A stretch of DNA of 64,000 nucleotides from Heterobilharzia americana (GCA_944470555.2 OX104130.1:63865160-63929159); one strand, 5' to 3'; shown: positions 10,001 to 22,120, counted from the stretch's first letter. The notes: generated by a model not told the origin, from the sequence alone. A program made the numbers and translations.

Positions 10001-12640
10001 ACCATAGTAGATTATTGATTCTCCAGTTGACAGTTTGGACAGCCTAATCCCATTCCATCTGCTTTCGCAAATCCCAAGCACTTCGATGTGATACCTTCTC
10101 ATCTCTTTTGCAATCTGGGCTGCCTTCTGGGTTCAAACATCGTACGGACATTCCGTGTCCCCACTTTAACTTTCGCTTTCATCGAGAGAGAGAAGACACA
10201 TCGGCCAATTGGCTTCCCGAAGGCTTTCACCAACTGGCGTCATTTCGCCTCTCCGATTCCAGCGAGAAATCGTTTTGTTTTCATTTTTTATATTTTGTTT
10301 GTGCTTTGAAGTTTCTTTAGTGGTTAGATTTGTTTTCCGGTGTAGGGTTGCTAGCCGTATGCCCAACCTTTCGTGTTTACCTGTGCTTAAGACCGGCTAG
10401 TAACTAGTGAACTAGTTAACCAGACGAGGTTACATTTTGTGACATAAAAGCACTTAATACACGAAGTCATTAATTTCAGGTGTATTATTTCAATTTTCTG
10501 AATTTGAAAAATATTCTCAGTACTTCCTTACTCAACAATATTAGAGCAAATTTTTTGTCTAGGTACGATAAAGTATACAAGCATGTATAGACACATTTTA
10601 AGAATAAACACACTAGTTGTTGTAGGCCTTAACTACAACTTCTCCAGCTCAGCAATGCACAAAATCAAGACAAATAAGAAAACATGGAAACTGACAAGAA
10701 TGTTCCAAAGCAGTCGCATGAAATAGTTATCTCTCCGTGATGCAAACGATGGTCCAAAATCCAATCTCTCTATTCATATCAGGTGTTTGCAAAATACAGA
10801 TGGCGTAGTAGACTTTTCGCCTCTTTTAGCTGAGCCAATGAGAGTCCACTACTGATGAGCTCGACTTCAAACAAGTATCTGGCTAGCAAGCTCTGCTGAT
10901 CAGGGTGACTGATCAAAAACTATTCGTGTCAAGTGGTAGTGTATTTTGTACCAGTCTCTCGTCAGTAAATTATCAGAATTCTCGTACGATGTTATAACAG
11001 TGGTATAAAATAACCATATCTAATCTCTGATGTTTTTATCTAGGATGACATTGACGTTTTTGAGCCTACCTTTACTGATACTGCACTTTTCAAGATACGG
11101 AAAACTTGAAGACCTTCCATATTCATTTCATTTCTGTAGCATTAGTTTCAGATCCTTATTCCGAAATTGATTTTGTTATGATTCAGTCAAAAAGTAATGT
11201 TCATTTGAATAAAAGCTGCCAGCAAGAGGATAAATCTCTATTGATTTTCTTTAGGAAACAGACTAAATATGGGTACATTGAAACTACAATAAAGTATTAG
11301 CATGGGTAGCACAAGTCCTGCCATCAATGATGATGAATGTTTCAATTGACTGAGTAACCGTAATCAGCTTAGTAATTGCTGACAACCACAACATCTGTCA
11401 GTCGACGTCCCCAGGACATTTCAATAAGTCTTGTAACCCAGCAGGTCCTTATCATACTGCGTCATATGTCAGTGATAGGTGCTTATTCTTCAAGTCTTCT
11501 AACTGTGAGTAGCTAGTAAGATACTAAGGTTCCGGCTTAATCTTACATTTTTCGCTACAAACTGTTCCACCTACCTTACAATTACTCAGTTAATATCCCA
11601 ATATGTTCAAAGTCTTTTACGTTTGTCTTTTTGATAGCAGATGGAATTAATTTGCTGTTCTACGTTCAAAACTACTGCATTCTACTGAGTTAATTCGGTT
11701 TGAAATAACTTTCATTTTTAGATACGTTAAGATTAGAGTTCCTGAAACCTCCAACAGTATGAAAACCTAATGCAGCCTTGTAATTGTTTTGGTTTTCATT
11801 ATTAGGAGCACGACACATCTTTTGTTTACGTTTTTAGGTAAACGAAACAACACAAAGAATAATATGTCATGTGTTAATTCAAGTTCCCGTTTCATCAGTG
11901 GCTATATCGGTTGCGAAGCCAGTTTTTCTGCATAACAATCAGATAGAAAAGCTGAACACATCTTTTATATTACTTTGCTATTTGACATAACTTTGACCTG
12001 AGATTTCCGAACACTCCTTGAAACACTAGTGAAGCTCTTTTTAGTATCAAGGTACTTGGCAAAAGTTAGCCAAACATTTTTTTATCAGAGACTTACTTCA
12101 TCTTCAAAAAAATGGATTGAGTGCTTTCATAAGATTAGTTTATGTTTATTAGGATGGATAGTCGTTCACTTCTTAGTATTCCAAGCTGACAACTTGAGTA
12201 ACTTTGCCAACTGATGGTGAGAATGATGATCAGCACTTTCTTTATCAAAGCATCCTTCATTATTAATTTTGATTAAAGCTGTTGGTGTTCTGCTTTACTT
12301 CATTGTAATCAACTTACATTAGGTTATTTCTGTAGATGGAAAGCAGTATAATATGTATATTAAGAATAATCTCCGTTTTCATTTCTACCTACTTTCAGAT
12401 AGCCTAATTCATACACTACAAAATAATAAAAAGATTGGAGATTTAACCACAGTCTATCCAACTGTTCACGATGCAGTATACGATGCGCTAGATAAACTGA
12501 GTAAAATGAAAGTTGAAAACTACGATTTGATAAAATCACCAAATGAAGATGTAGAACATACAAAAGGCATTTTTAGCTTTGTTGATGTTAAGTTATCGGA
12601 TCTTTCGAGAAATTCTTCAACAGCTAGCAAAAGAGCATGA
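3745..12640 (+). CDS. SLC26/SulP-family anion transporter, C-terminal STAS region (3' part of gene)
   Basis: Exons 3745-4013, 5602-5656 and 12399-12640 join in phase (0, then 1) and give the C-terminal STAS domain of an SLC26/SulP anion exchanger, a membrane transporter whose cytosolic STAS domain serves regulation and assembly. Seen: a basic variable loop, the beta strand FLIVDCSCWTFMDIVGADEL (the family's 'DxSxxxxxDxxG' core), then GVTVLLAQMK, and after the last splice VYPTVHDAVYDAL, the typical STAS end. The stop is 12638-12640, followed by a Ser-rich tail of about 45 residues with no PDZ-type end. The transmembrane exons are not in view. The first exon opens in phase 1, and the segment before it (3543-3741) stays open in the same frame, so its true upstream partner is unresolved. 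The last intron (6.7 kb) contains a complete RTE-A element. Any other STAS protein is a less likely alternative. Confidence 0.75.
4430..4625 (+). repeat. tRNA-derived SINE (family B), single copy
   Basis: Contains a 75-nt tRNA-like body at 4465-4539: GGACC pairs with the terminal GGTCC, an A box reads GCAGCTCAGTTGG, and a perfect B box reads GGTTCGAGTCC. The body is flanked by 'ggtgattgaagtgaaat' and 'atttcaccttcaatcacc'. The anticodon stem is poor and the body lies in repeat sequence shared with 2599-2775 and 53105-53165, so it is a SINE with an internal Pol III promoter and not a functional tRNA gene. Confidence 0.8.
4700..4950. repeat. Decayed dispersed repeat ending in a perfect hairpin
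   Basis: Related to 500-680. Near its end, 4885-4898 and 4905-4918 are perfect 14-bp inverted arms around a 6-nt loop ('tgcagaatgatcga' / 'tcgatcattctgca'). No coding content. Confidence 0.5.
5602..5656 (+). CDS. SLC26-type gene, STAS exon b
   Basis: A 55-nt exon: acceptor 'ggtttacttag', donor 'aaag|gtatgt'. It encodes VMESYSKLGVTVLLAQMK plus one base. It matches the alpha-helix and following strand of SLC26 STAS domains ('GVxVxLAxxxxxV'). Confidence 0.8.
5842..5887 (-). ncRNA. Hammerhead ribozyme, type I, intact core
   Basis: Read on the minus strand, the 46 nt contain stem I (GCACTG pairing with CAGTGC, 6 bp), core CTGAGGA (fits CUGANGA), stem II (GTCC/GGAC, 7-nt loop), GAAA, a minimal stem III and the cleavage triplet GTC. 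This layout matches the schistosome Sm-alpha SINE hammerheads. It is the only one of six copies of this motif here with both the CUGANGA and GAAA boxes intact. Stem III is weak (A-U plus a wobble), so in vitro activity may be low. Confidence 0.8.
6314..6359 (+). ncRNA. Hammerhead ribozyme motif, mutated GAAA
   Basis: Same 46-nt layout as 5842-5887: stem I GCACTG/CAGTGC, CTGAGGA, stem II GTCC/GGAC and the triplet GTC. The conserved GAAA box reads GTAA, a change at an invariant core adenine that should abolish cleavage. Confidence 0.75.
6669..6804. mobile_element. Foldback MITE
   Basis: Starts with the terminal repeat GTGACTTTAAAGGCCACCCT and ends with a decayed inverse ('gttgcttgggttgcctgaaatgtc'). 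Internal sequence ('aatcagacttctgta...aaatctgactttc...cctaattgg') is also nearly self-complementary. No coding capacity. Same family as the three copies at 55286-55767. Confidence 0.75.
6807..6944. mobile_element. Foldback MITE, tandem to the previous copy
   Basis: Terminal sequences 'gtggctttaaaggtcaccct' and 'agggtggccttcaaagtcac' are inverted repeats. The copy is 138 bp long and starts 2 bp after the previous one. Non-autonomous; the transposase family cannot be named from the sequence. Confidence 0.75.
7086..7101. repeat. Target-site duplication, left, of RTE-A copy 1
   Basis: The 16-mer ttacattttgtgacat occurs here and again at 10430-10445, exactly flanking the element. Confidence 0.9.
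7102..10429 (-). mobile_element. RTE-A: RTE-type non-LTR retrotransposon, complete but degenerate
   Basis: 3.33 kb, bounded by a 16-bp target duplication. On the minus strand it runs from a 5' UTR (near 10400-10200) through an APE-type endonuclease (about 10110-9370; motifs LGICESRWNG and QIDFI are cleaner in the 61843 copy) and a linker (about 9270-8700) to a reverse transcriptase. The RT shows GPDGIPPEALR, GITLLS, FDSVD-like and GVKQGCLLSPM blocks between about 8700 and 7900. It ends in a C-terminal region with NIEKTEVMKIPKQQQTP. Many frameshifts and stops make it inactive. The 3' tail is a short AT-rich run rather than poly(A), as in RTE elements. Inserted antisense in the last SLC26-type intron. 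Confidence 0.85.
10430..10445. repeat. Target-site duplication, right, of RTE-A copy 1
   Basis: Second copy of ttacattttgtgacat, next to the element's 5' end. Confidence 0.9.
10446..12398 (+). other. Remainder of the last SLC26-type intron
   Basis: AT-rich intron sequence between the RTE-A insertion and the terminal exon. No further exon is needed, since the flanking exons join in phase to a complete STAS fold. No recognisable mobile element. Confidence 0.6.
12399..12640 (+). CDS. SLC26-type gene, last exon
   Basis: Acceptor 'tacctactttcag'. The carried base g plus 'at' gives Asp, so the junction reads QMK-DSLIHTL and continues to YPTVHDAVYDAL, the last STAS helix. Stop TGA at 12638-12640. 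No canonical AATAAA is evident just downstream; the AT-rich sequence after the stop is probably the 3' UTR. Confidence 0.8.
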
Positions 12641-15600
12641 TCTAATTCAGCCAATACACCACAAATTTGAACTGACAGTCAAATTCACTATTCTACACTT
12701 TTTCATAATTTACAACCGAATTTCTTTATTACTTTTATATATATATGTACTTATTTTTAATAGACTTTTTAATTACTTGTATACAATCTTGTTACGCTAG
12801 TGAAAATTATATCCTTTGCCTACATAAAACAAAGACTTTAATCAAAGTAAAGACGTCAAATGAAAAGCTAAAAAAGAAACAGTAATCGATCTGATTTAAT
12901 TAAAATCCTGTAAAAAAAAAACATCTCTAAACTTGTTCGACTTTATGGGCATAAAATAGAATGAAAGTATCTGATTGAACATTGGCTAGGATTAGTAGGA
13001 TTATTAGTGATATTTCAACTGAATAACTTATATTCGTGTCAACGTTTGCACTTGAATCCAGAAATGCCAGAAAGTGTTGTGTACTTGGCGTCTTGTACTG
13101 TTGATACATTATAACTTCTAGTTGTCTAATTTTACTGAATTTAATTTGTCAATCTCTCATGATGAAAAAGATCGAAACTATTGGCGAGAGAAATGAATAT
13201 GCTTCTTTTAAATTCGACAAAGGTGTAAACAATGCAATTAGGTTGTGTTAGGAAGGACAGAAATATTAAGAGACTGTATATTGATAAATTTGTAGGAAAA
13301 GACAACTTCACTTGACTCAAATGTATTAAACACGTTCTGTCTGGTTTCATAAAATTTTTGATCGAGAAAACTTGAATGCAAAACAGAAAATTAGATTAAG
13401 CTCTAAAAACATTTCAGTTTGTTTTGCAATATTTATGGGAGGAACAGATCATGAGAAGTGTGAATTTTACCGGAATTAGTCCTATTGAGAATTTCTTGAT
13501 GAGCTTCTCAAACATTTGACAAACTTTTATAGGCGTAAGCAACTGATTAATCTTGAGCACTAGTTGTAAATGAAGAGTGTATCAATTAACTAGCTGATCA
13601 TATTGGCTATTAATTCAAATACAACGTGAACAGCAAAGAAAAATGTTAAATCTAGAAGGCGATTATGAAGCACAAAGAAAGTGTGTTTCTATCCTCCAGT
13701 ATAATGAATAACTCGAATTTCGTACCTTTCATCTTCTGACTTCCTTGAAATCTTTGTATATTATGTGTCTGTCAATCAGTATAGTTCACAATATAAGATT
13801 TACTCTGTTCTAATCGAACTGAGCTGGTATCCATGTACATACCCGTGTATATTTTAAAAAGTATCCAAAACAATGAGTATTATACAATTGTGATCACTAA
13901 GCATTTTATAGATACATCGGGTTCGGTAGTCTTTTGAATTCTGTTACTGAATGAAAAAAATAATCCATGAATAAAATGAAAGAAAAACGGACTTTACTGA
14001 ATCGCCATTAAGAATAAATCATTTGAAGCTCAGATTTTCAAAGAGATTTACAATTTTACATTTTAATTCATACCTAAAAATTTCCACACAGCTATATGAC
14101 ATAACAAGACTTTGAAAGGAAGTTTAGTCAACACGATCAAATCTTAAATAGAATAACTAGATACGGAGTAAATCATCTCATTTCCGTATGATGAAGTCAT
14201 CATCATCTTCCATTGTTCATATGTCATCATGTGCTAATGGACAAATGGACGATCTAGTTGACCATGAATTAAAAAATGGATAAAGGGATTAAGAAATTTT
14301 TCTTGATGTTATAACGATAGTACACTGAATTTGACTGTATCCAATGGTTGAATTGATAATTGCACACATAACCTAAACACCATCACATAAGCATAACTTT
14401 TTATGTACTTTTCTGTTTGAATACAACTGTAAATACCTACATTTTCTCGCAGTTTAAGTAAATTACTGAAATGAACACAAGGCAAGAAAGTCACACCTCT
14501 TTTACTGACAGTTCCTCAAGATTTGTAGCTTATTTGTTGATACAACTTTATAACACATCCATAACACAATAACTTAGATATATGTAACAAAGCTGTCTGA
14601 CTTCAAAATGAGGGGTTTAGTTTATATTTAACTGACTATAAATTTTCAACAATACAGCATGTAACAATCATCAACAGGCTTTAATGATGCTTTCTATTTT
14701 AAAAGTAATACTTAAAATTCAGTTCGAATTAGTTAATTTTTTTTACATATGTGCAATAGTCGGCTCAAATATACTCTACCGAGTTGTACTTCATCCTTTC
14801 TTCGGTTCATCGTGGCTCTCAACGTCAAGTGAGTACAGGTTTAAGACTGATAGTGTTTTATAAAGAGAAAACTGATCTTTAATTGAGGACTGTTAACAAA
14901 CGAATACAAAACCTCTGTTTTCTACTTTGAAGTGCAAGTGTTCTATTTCCATAAAGAACCTTTTAACACATATTAGCATTCCTTCGAAACTCACAACCAC
15001 TTTTCAGTGTAAGAGATCCTACGAAGTCAGTATGATTATCCTGAAAATAAGCATCTAGAATGAAAACTCCTTCTAGTGTAGTTTCTTTTTGTTTCTGTAC
15101 TTTACAACTTACGCATTATGAAAACTAATGATTACGTTTTGGTTGTCTCAGCGCAACAGTATACTTAGCTGGTAAACAGAATTAATTTTAAACCCGAGAA
15201 CTTAATGTTGGACAATGAAAGCCATCGGTAAATATTTTTCTTCATCTACAAGCAGCAAATAGCCATGAAAATGCTTTATTATAGGCTACAGTTATGGTAT
15301 CAATAGTCGGTACAGATAGTGGTGATAGTCAAGTTCATTTCAACGAAAATCAAATACCCACTAGATTTAAAACAGAAGTAATGTAATTCAATATGATATG
15401 CGAAAAACGTGTGACACGAGGCCATAACAAATTGTTTTTATATCTTCTTCTTTAAAATACACTAGTGTATATAATGGAGTTTTTTGATATCAGCTAATTG
15501 TTATCTACCGGTGTCACTTCTTTTCACTATCTGGTGGCTCATTTGATTCCTAACTGCACTGAGACAAAGAATAAGGTCCAACTTTAAACCTCTTTATACA

Positions 15601-17830
15601 CCTTATATCAAGTGGTACTAATGACTTACAGACAGGACAACTTCGGTTAGGACCTAGGCTCAAAACATCTAGATATAAAAATATTCCACTGCTAACAGAT
15701 GACTTCACAATAGTGAAGCAGCTGGTTCCACTTATACATGAATGATGACTACTTTCATATGAAGCTTAGTTCTTTGAATTCCCAGGGATTAATGGAAGTT
15801 TGATTATATTAAGTGGGTATTTGTACCCGAAAGTAAATTGGATTGATACACAGTAACAGGTTCTGAGTCTGATACGCTGATTTCCAGGTGTTACTTCATG
15901 CACCGTTATAACTGACCACAATAAAAAAAATGAGTGAAAGTTCACAAGCATATTCTAACCAGACCATACGAGAAATAGTTACCAGAGTAACTGAATGAAT
16001 ATCTTACCAGTTTTAAAATCTAAGATGAAATGTATCATAGGTCAAAACACAAATAAACTTCTTTTTATGAAACTGTAATTCGCTAGAAATATATACAGTC
16101 TCTTGTTTATTTGTCATGAGAAAATCCTCCACAAACTCCATTGTATAAAGAAAATGCATTTCAGAAGTTCGATCATATGAAATTCTGCTACAACTTTGTA
16201 AGTGTGGGTGCGCGGCACAATTAGCCTGAGCGGGTGGGACAAAGGATCTCACATCAAAAATGTCCAGTATTCCAACATAAACCAGTTCGTTGCTAGGTTT
16301 TATTTAGTCGTCATCCAAACAACTCAAAAGGTTTATTTTCAATGAAAGTAACAAGAACAGCGTGATAACCGATGCTGTCCAAAGATAGAAGATTAAGTTT
16401 TATTTGACTATGAGGAATAACATAACGCAAACAAAGCAATACGTGATGGTACTTAATGTAGGAACAGAGTTTCTGTGCCAGTAGTCGTGACCTGATATTC
16501 GTGATGAATGATACCAGAAAACCGAAATCTTTTCATTTTTCAAGATATATAACTGTCACAGGGGAAGATCAAAATTCATAATACAATTGTCTATAAAGTA
16601 ACCACGATTTTTATAGCACAAGAAGATTATATAGAATATGGCTATGACGTGAATGGTCTCTAAATTTCATTTCTGAACGCCATACAGAATCTTTCTTATT
16701 AGGAATTTCTTTGAAGATTAAACACTAAACAGCTGAAACTGTTATTTGGGACGATTTTCTGACCTTAATAACGCGAATTATGCTATAACGTTCCTGATGT
16801 ATTATTATTATTTGTCATCATGTACAGGAAACTCTCATCTAATTGTTTATTCTACTCTTAGTACGGGGTCGAAAATCAGTTAGTTGACTTCATAGGAATT
16901 CGTTCTTTAGGAAACAGACAGTAAAGGGAGTCACTGAAAGGGACATGAAAACATAGCAATGACACTATCATATAAATTGAGAAGTATCATGGAATTCGTC
17001 CATGTTTACAGATTGGAGCTGAAAGTGCTTGCTGATAATCCATAACACGTATGAATTACTTTAAACTTAGATATACTTATGTATTTTTAAACCTCACAAG
17101 TTAAGATGAGGAAGATCAGTAATTTTCTAACACTGATTTCCTGAACGAATTCATTTTCCTTCCTTCTACTAAGTAGGTAGTAATTTTGTTGCTCAACCGG
17201 TAGCCAGATGAACGTCTGCTTATGCGAAAATTCGCATATAAGATAAGTTAACGTAGATAAAATGAGGCACATAAACTTACTGATTTATGTGTCTCTTGAA
17301 TATATGTTCCTACAGTGCGTTTTTACAAACTATATCACACCAATCCATTGGTGTGAATAAAAGCAAAAATATCAAATCTTTTGAAAGTTAGCATAACAGT
17401 AGACGGAATAGAGAGACACCTCAATATTATGAAAGCAGTCACCGATGTATGAACTACCAAACAAGTATATTGCTTGGTCGACCTTGTGACTTATATTGGC
17501 TTAAGAAGTGGCTGCAAACAGTCAACAACAAAATTCTCTAAATATCTGAATACAAATCGCACCACTGTCATGGGATACACCTACTACCTACTCATTCCTT
17601 AGTACCGTAGAGTAATAAAAGTCAGCGATAACAACAGGTGAAAGTTAATTGTTCAACAAAGGAGTATAAGGAACTAAACGTTGTCCATGTGGAAGTGCTT
17701 TCAATGCAAGCAAAAGTTTAAGTTGGCGATAACAGCCATTACAGAAGAAAAAATATTGAATACGGCGAACACTGCATCCATTAGCTTTTTACGAAATTTT
17801 TAAAACCACGTGACCTCTTCACGTTCGCTT
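12641..17830. other. 3' UTR and about 5 kb of intergenic DNA, no gene recognised
   Basis: AT-rich; only short, compositionally unremarkable open frames occur on either strand, with no conserved motif and no repeat shared with the rest of the window. Confidence 0.55.
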
Positions 17831-17839
17831 ATTGGTCTT

Positions 17840-18990
17840 ACAGGACGGTTCCAGGTCTTTGGTGGATTCCAATTCCGTAGGTCTCCCCACTCACCTGCTG
17901 TAGCCCTGATATGCCCAGAGTGAGGTTGGTGTGGATTACACTTGTAGGAGTTGCACTGTAAATCGGTTCCTCAAATATCGTCCCACAAAAGAGTTGTTCG
18001 GACTGATTGTAAAGAGAAGATAAAAAGAATGAAAAGATTCTCGGAGGAAACGAGGAAGGGGAAGTGAGGAAAAACAAGCTGGAATGAGGCAGGATGAGAG
18101 AAAAAGGGTAAGTTTGGTAGATTTAGGGAGAACGGAAAAGAGAACTGCGGCAAAGAGAATCCTAACAAAAAGGATGAAATTATAAAGTCAAAGGGAGGAA
18201 AAGGCGCAAGTGAGATTGAAGGGGGGAAAGCGAAATATAAATAGTAATTTTACTAGTATGGGTATGGTAAGTGGAAGTGAGAGATCTAATAGGGGATTAT
18301 GTGGTTGAGCCAGGTTCTCGATAGTGGCGGCAGTTATGGGATTAACTGCGTGTTAGAATGATGCAGAATGAGTTGGTTGTATCAACCTAGCCAGTATCCC
18401 AGCTGGATGATTAAAAACCGTGCATCGCTGTCAAACCTGTTCTTGAAACTGTTGACAGATGGAGCAACAGCAATCTCTGCCGGTGATGCGTCCTAGTGGC
18501 CACAAACTCGTAGAGCGAAAAAGTGTGAACCCAAACGGGATTTTGCCTCTTGATGGGCGATTCTTTTTTCGGTTACCATGAGGACTACCGCACTGACCGT
18601 TCGGAAGAATTCTACCGTTCGGGTGACTTGGATTTTTCAGCGTTTTGTAAACCATTATCCGGCTGCCATGTGACCTACAGGAGCTAAGGGGGTGAAGGCC
18701 TAGATCCCTCACTCTTCCCTAGTGGGGCTTCAGTCACATTTCCACATCATCCTAATTAAAAATGGCCTTTAGACTTTCTCCGGAAGGCTCACACTTCTTT
18801 TCAGATATGCTGGAGCAGCGGCGTTGTGGACCTCTAAGTGTAGTTATACACGGTTTTTGTAAAGTCTCAGAAAGAGTTTCGCAGTGAGGGCACCTTGCTG
18901 TTTGCACACAAACTACAGTACTTCGCCGGCTCAGGAGGCATCACCTAGATAATTGGATTTGGTGTCTAGCTTGTCACTTGGTAGTGAAAA
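17840..18990 (-). mobile_element. CR1-like retrotransposon, 3' fragment
   Basis: On the minus strand, 18975-18720 parallels the post-RT segment of the CR1 at 25450 (shared 'tccaattatctaggtgatgcctc' block; KLYKTYIRPHLE-like region, decayed). 18712-18431 parallels its C-terminal 'NPSHPN' segment. The rest, down to about 17840, is purine-rich 3' UTR-like sequence. No intact ORF. Confidence 0.7.
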
Positions 18991-19039
18991 TGTTCTGAAT
19001 AGGCAGTAACGTAAGAAATATGAAAGGAGGTTATCAGTA

Positions 19040-20178
19040 AAGCGTTTACTGATAATCTAGGTTGCATTATGTTCCCTGTGTCCATACATCTGTTGATTGC
19101 TGGCTGACTCGCCTGAATCTCAAGCTTCTAGGAATTCTCTGATATACTTTATGTTTCTTCTGTCCGAAATTTCTACATTGTCGAAATTGAATTCAGGTCC
19201 GTAATTACCCACATCCATTGAAATGAGTGATGAATGTCGTGTGTGATGTTTAATAGCCAATTGGTGCTCATGTAGACGAAGGCGAAGAGGGCAACCACTC
19301 TATCCAATGTAGTGTTAACTACAGTTATTGCAGTTGGTCTTCTAAATGATATTCGGTTCACCTTCTTCGGTTGTCGCATCCTTTGGTCTGAATAATGGGG
19401 TGTGGAGGGAATTTGTTGGTTTATGAGTGGCCACACCAATTTCAAGTGGTCTCAAAAATCTTGTCATGATTTCTGATATATTCTTTATGTGTGGTAGGAT
19501 GATGCATTTATTGATTTCTGTCAATGACTTCGTACTTGATACTGTACGAAATAGGCATCTTCTAATAAAGTTTCGTAGGTAACCGTTCTTCTTTACAATA
19601 CACATCAAGTGATTTTCTTCGTTTCTTCGTGTTGTTGTACTGCAGTGTGTCCTTGCTCTTTTGAATAGAGTCTGCACGCAACTAACTTTGTTGCTATTGT
19701 AGTTGAGGATTTGGTCAGTGTGTGTTGGCTTCCTATACACTTGGGTTTCCAGCCCTCCGACACTTGTCCTACTGACCAGATAGAACATCCAGGAATGGTA
19801 GTTGATTGTTTGACTCCTCCTCCGTTGTGAATTTGATGTCATTGAAAACGTTGTTGATCAAACTGTGAGTGTTTTCTATATCATCCTTTTTATTGATGAC
19901 AAAAGTATCGTCTACATAACGAATCCAGAATTTTGTTTTGATCAAAGGTAGGGTGATGGCTTTCAGTCCCTGCATCACTGCTTCTGCAATTAGTCCGGAT
20001 ATCGGTGGTCCCATTGGAGTTACTTTCACCTGTTTGTAAATCTTGCCGTTGAATTGGAAGTAAGTGATCAAACAAAGGTCGATGAGTTCCATCAGACTTG
20101 ACCATTTGAGTTTTGTGCGTTCTGAAAGGTTTTTGTCTTCAACGAGCAGGAGGGATATAGTTTCTTTGGCCGATAATG
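19040..20178 (-). mobile_element. Penelope-like element, 5'-truncated, RT plus GIY-YIG
   Basis: Minus strand, in order: AKETISLLLVEDKNLSERTK (20172-20113), then the RT block ELIDLCLITYFQFNGKIYKQ, PMGPPISGLIAEAVMQ and WIRYVDDTFV (the YVDD active site, about 20090-19890). Next come LPFLDV, the VYRKPTHTDQIL block (about 19740) and a C-terminal GIY-YIG-type endonuclease remnant (LISMDVGNYGPEFNFDNVEI, SDRRNIKYIREFLEA, to about 19128). This order is diagnostic of Penelope-like elements. Frameshifts separate the blocks, so the copy is dead. Confidence 0.85.
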
Positions 20179-20188
20179 CTTACCTTAG

Positions 20189-20336
20189 ATGGTGCGCTTC
20201 ACTAGTTCATGCGAAATTAGTGAAAGATGATCGATATCACTACAAACATATTTTTTCTTCAGCGATAACAAAGTGTATGGACCTCTTGACTGGTAAATCA
20301 ACAGGACTTAATAATTCGATGAAAGGAGATAAGCAG
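20189..20336 (+). CDS. Candidate exon of an unidentified gene
   Basis: A coding-looking segment follows 'tgcttaccttag' and ends at a perfect donor, 'cag|gtaaga'. It reads WCASLVHAKLVKDDRYHYKH, then IFSSAITKCMDLLTG, then GLNNSMKGDKQ. The frame stays open past the donor to a stop at 20421-20423, so it might instead be a terminal exon. I do not recognise the protein. The frame's upstream extension runs into the antisense PLE, so an exon start before 20178 is unlikely. No partner exons were found nearby. It could be part of a small gene between the SLC26-type gene and TSR3, or chance. Confidence 0.4.
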
Positions 20337-20423
20337 GTAAGATACAATTCTTTATCTGAAAGTGATAATGATTACGTGAGAAGTGAAATGCCCACCTTAC
20401 TATTAAAAGAACTGAAAAGATGA

Positions 20424-22120
20424 AAAGCCTGTAGGATTATGGTACAGCTGGAAAACTTGCCATTTACTTCAACTCGTTCAGTTGCATTACTGTCAAAGAT
20501 TGAGGTCGCCTTTCTTTTAGTGTCATCGATGATGAATTGAAATTTTTGAAATCCCTGAGGTCCAATAATATTTCTATGTGTGTGTAACTGTATGAAACTG
20601 CTCTCCGTCGATCCATACTGTAAGTCATCAGTAACTTGTGTTGTACGTACAGTCCATCAACACTACTTCTAGAAAATTTTGCACCGTCTCTTCATTGGTG
20701 TTGCGAAGGCTAACTTAAGTCTATTGTGACCACTGCTGAAAGCAATCCACGCTGAATTTGTGTCCTGGCGTATAGATTTTTGGATATCCATGTCACAAAG
20801 TCCCAAACGTATAATAGCATAACGAAAGTGCCCTTCTTCTTCACCTTGTTTCGTGAAAATTTTGGAAGTTAGTGGATGCCGTCAGCTTTCTATACTTCAC
20901 ATGATTCATATTTGTAACTTGTTCAGTTGATGCATTCCATTATGGTGGGTGAAGAATATGGAGGGAGGGCGCTGGTAGTGTTACCATTTCGTAACGTTTC
21001 ACCAACCCTACTTAAGTTGATCTGCTCTAGTACCTGCTTAACCAGCACCTTACCTAAAGTGTAAGTACACAACCCAAAAGAACTGGTGTTATGAGTATAT
21101 TCCAAGAGGTAATATATTTAATTAGAATAAATGTAATGGTAACGGATAAGGGAAACGTTTATTCAACTTATCCAGCTAGCATGGCTGATCTAGAGACTCT
21201 AAGTAAGCGCGTGCTAACCAGGACAAATGAAGCACAAAGTGACGTCGAAGCCTGCCCAGATACATGCTCGTTGAAACAAAACTTAAAACACACATTAGGC
21301 TTCCGGCAGTAAGCTAGAGGTTTATTTAGTTAATTTAATCTATTTATTTTAGCCCTGGTTGTATTTTGGTGCAAGGGAGGTACACTACAAATACTTCATT
21401 TTTCTTCACAAGGTAGTGTCTAAGTTTTTAATGAATGATAATAATGATGAGTTATTCCTGAATTCAACCGACAATATTTATTCATTTGTTATGCGGTGAT
21501 TAGACCTCGCAAATCTCGTATAAACAGCGCATTCATAATTGTTTGCACCATCCACTAGTGTGATAAGAGATTAAGATTGCTCATGTAGGCATTTCCCTCT
21601 AAGAATGTGGGGAGCTTCAGGGTAGCCTATGATACTAACTCTGGCCGCCGCCTTCATATTGTCTATCTTCCAATATGATATCGGCAGATGGCATAGACAC
21701 ACCAGAGGCTGCTATGAACGATGCTACTACAACATTTATTCTGCCGATCGCTTCGTCTTCTCCTGATTTAACGAAGCATGCAAAAATTATCACTCATTTA
21801 CTTGTTTTAGTCGTTTTACAACAAGCTCCACTCCATTGCATGTCTGATTTAAGCATTTCAATTAAATAAAGTCCAGAAATTTCATAAATGCCAGCTGCTG
21901 TTTCCGGCCGATGTTCCGGATCCTGGTTTTTTGACCCCTCTCAGATAGTCTGAGAGACGCTTTTACGGTCATTATTACCATGACCCAGATTTTTGTGTGC
22001 ATCCATCTTCGTTGACAAAGACTGTCATACAATTTGACTTGTATTATTTCTCGCAGTGGAATCTGTGACGATCTAAATTCTTCTTGAGTGTGTTCATGGA
22101 AAGGGGTGGTACTATTTGGT
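20424..22120. other. Unassigned, probably old repeat DNA
   Basis: Short open frames on both strands, none convincing. 20440-20920 has some minus-strand coding flavour ('IIGPQGFQKFQFIIDDT') but no family I can name. 21100-21310 is open on the plus strand without recognisable motifs. Confidence 0.4.

Noticed and set aside
11044..11108. Exon-like translation 'DDIDVFEPTFTDTALFKIR' in the SLC26-type intron
   Set aside because: It needs phase 0 while the upstream exon ends in phase 1, it has no donor before a stop, and direct joining of 5656 to 12399 already completes the STAS fold.
20064..20188. Start of the open frame leading into the 20189 candidate exon
   Set aside because: It is antisense to the PLE block AKETISLLLVEDKNLSERTK, so its coding appearance is a shadow of the transposon.
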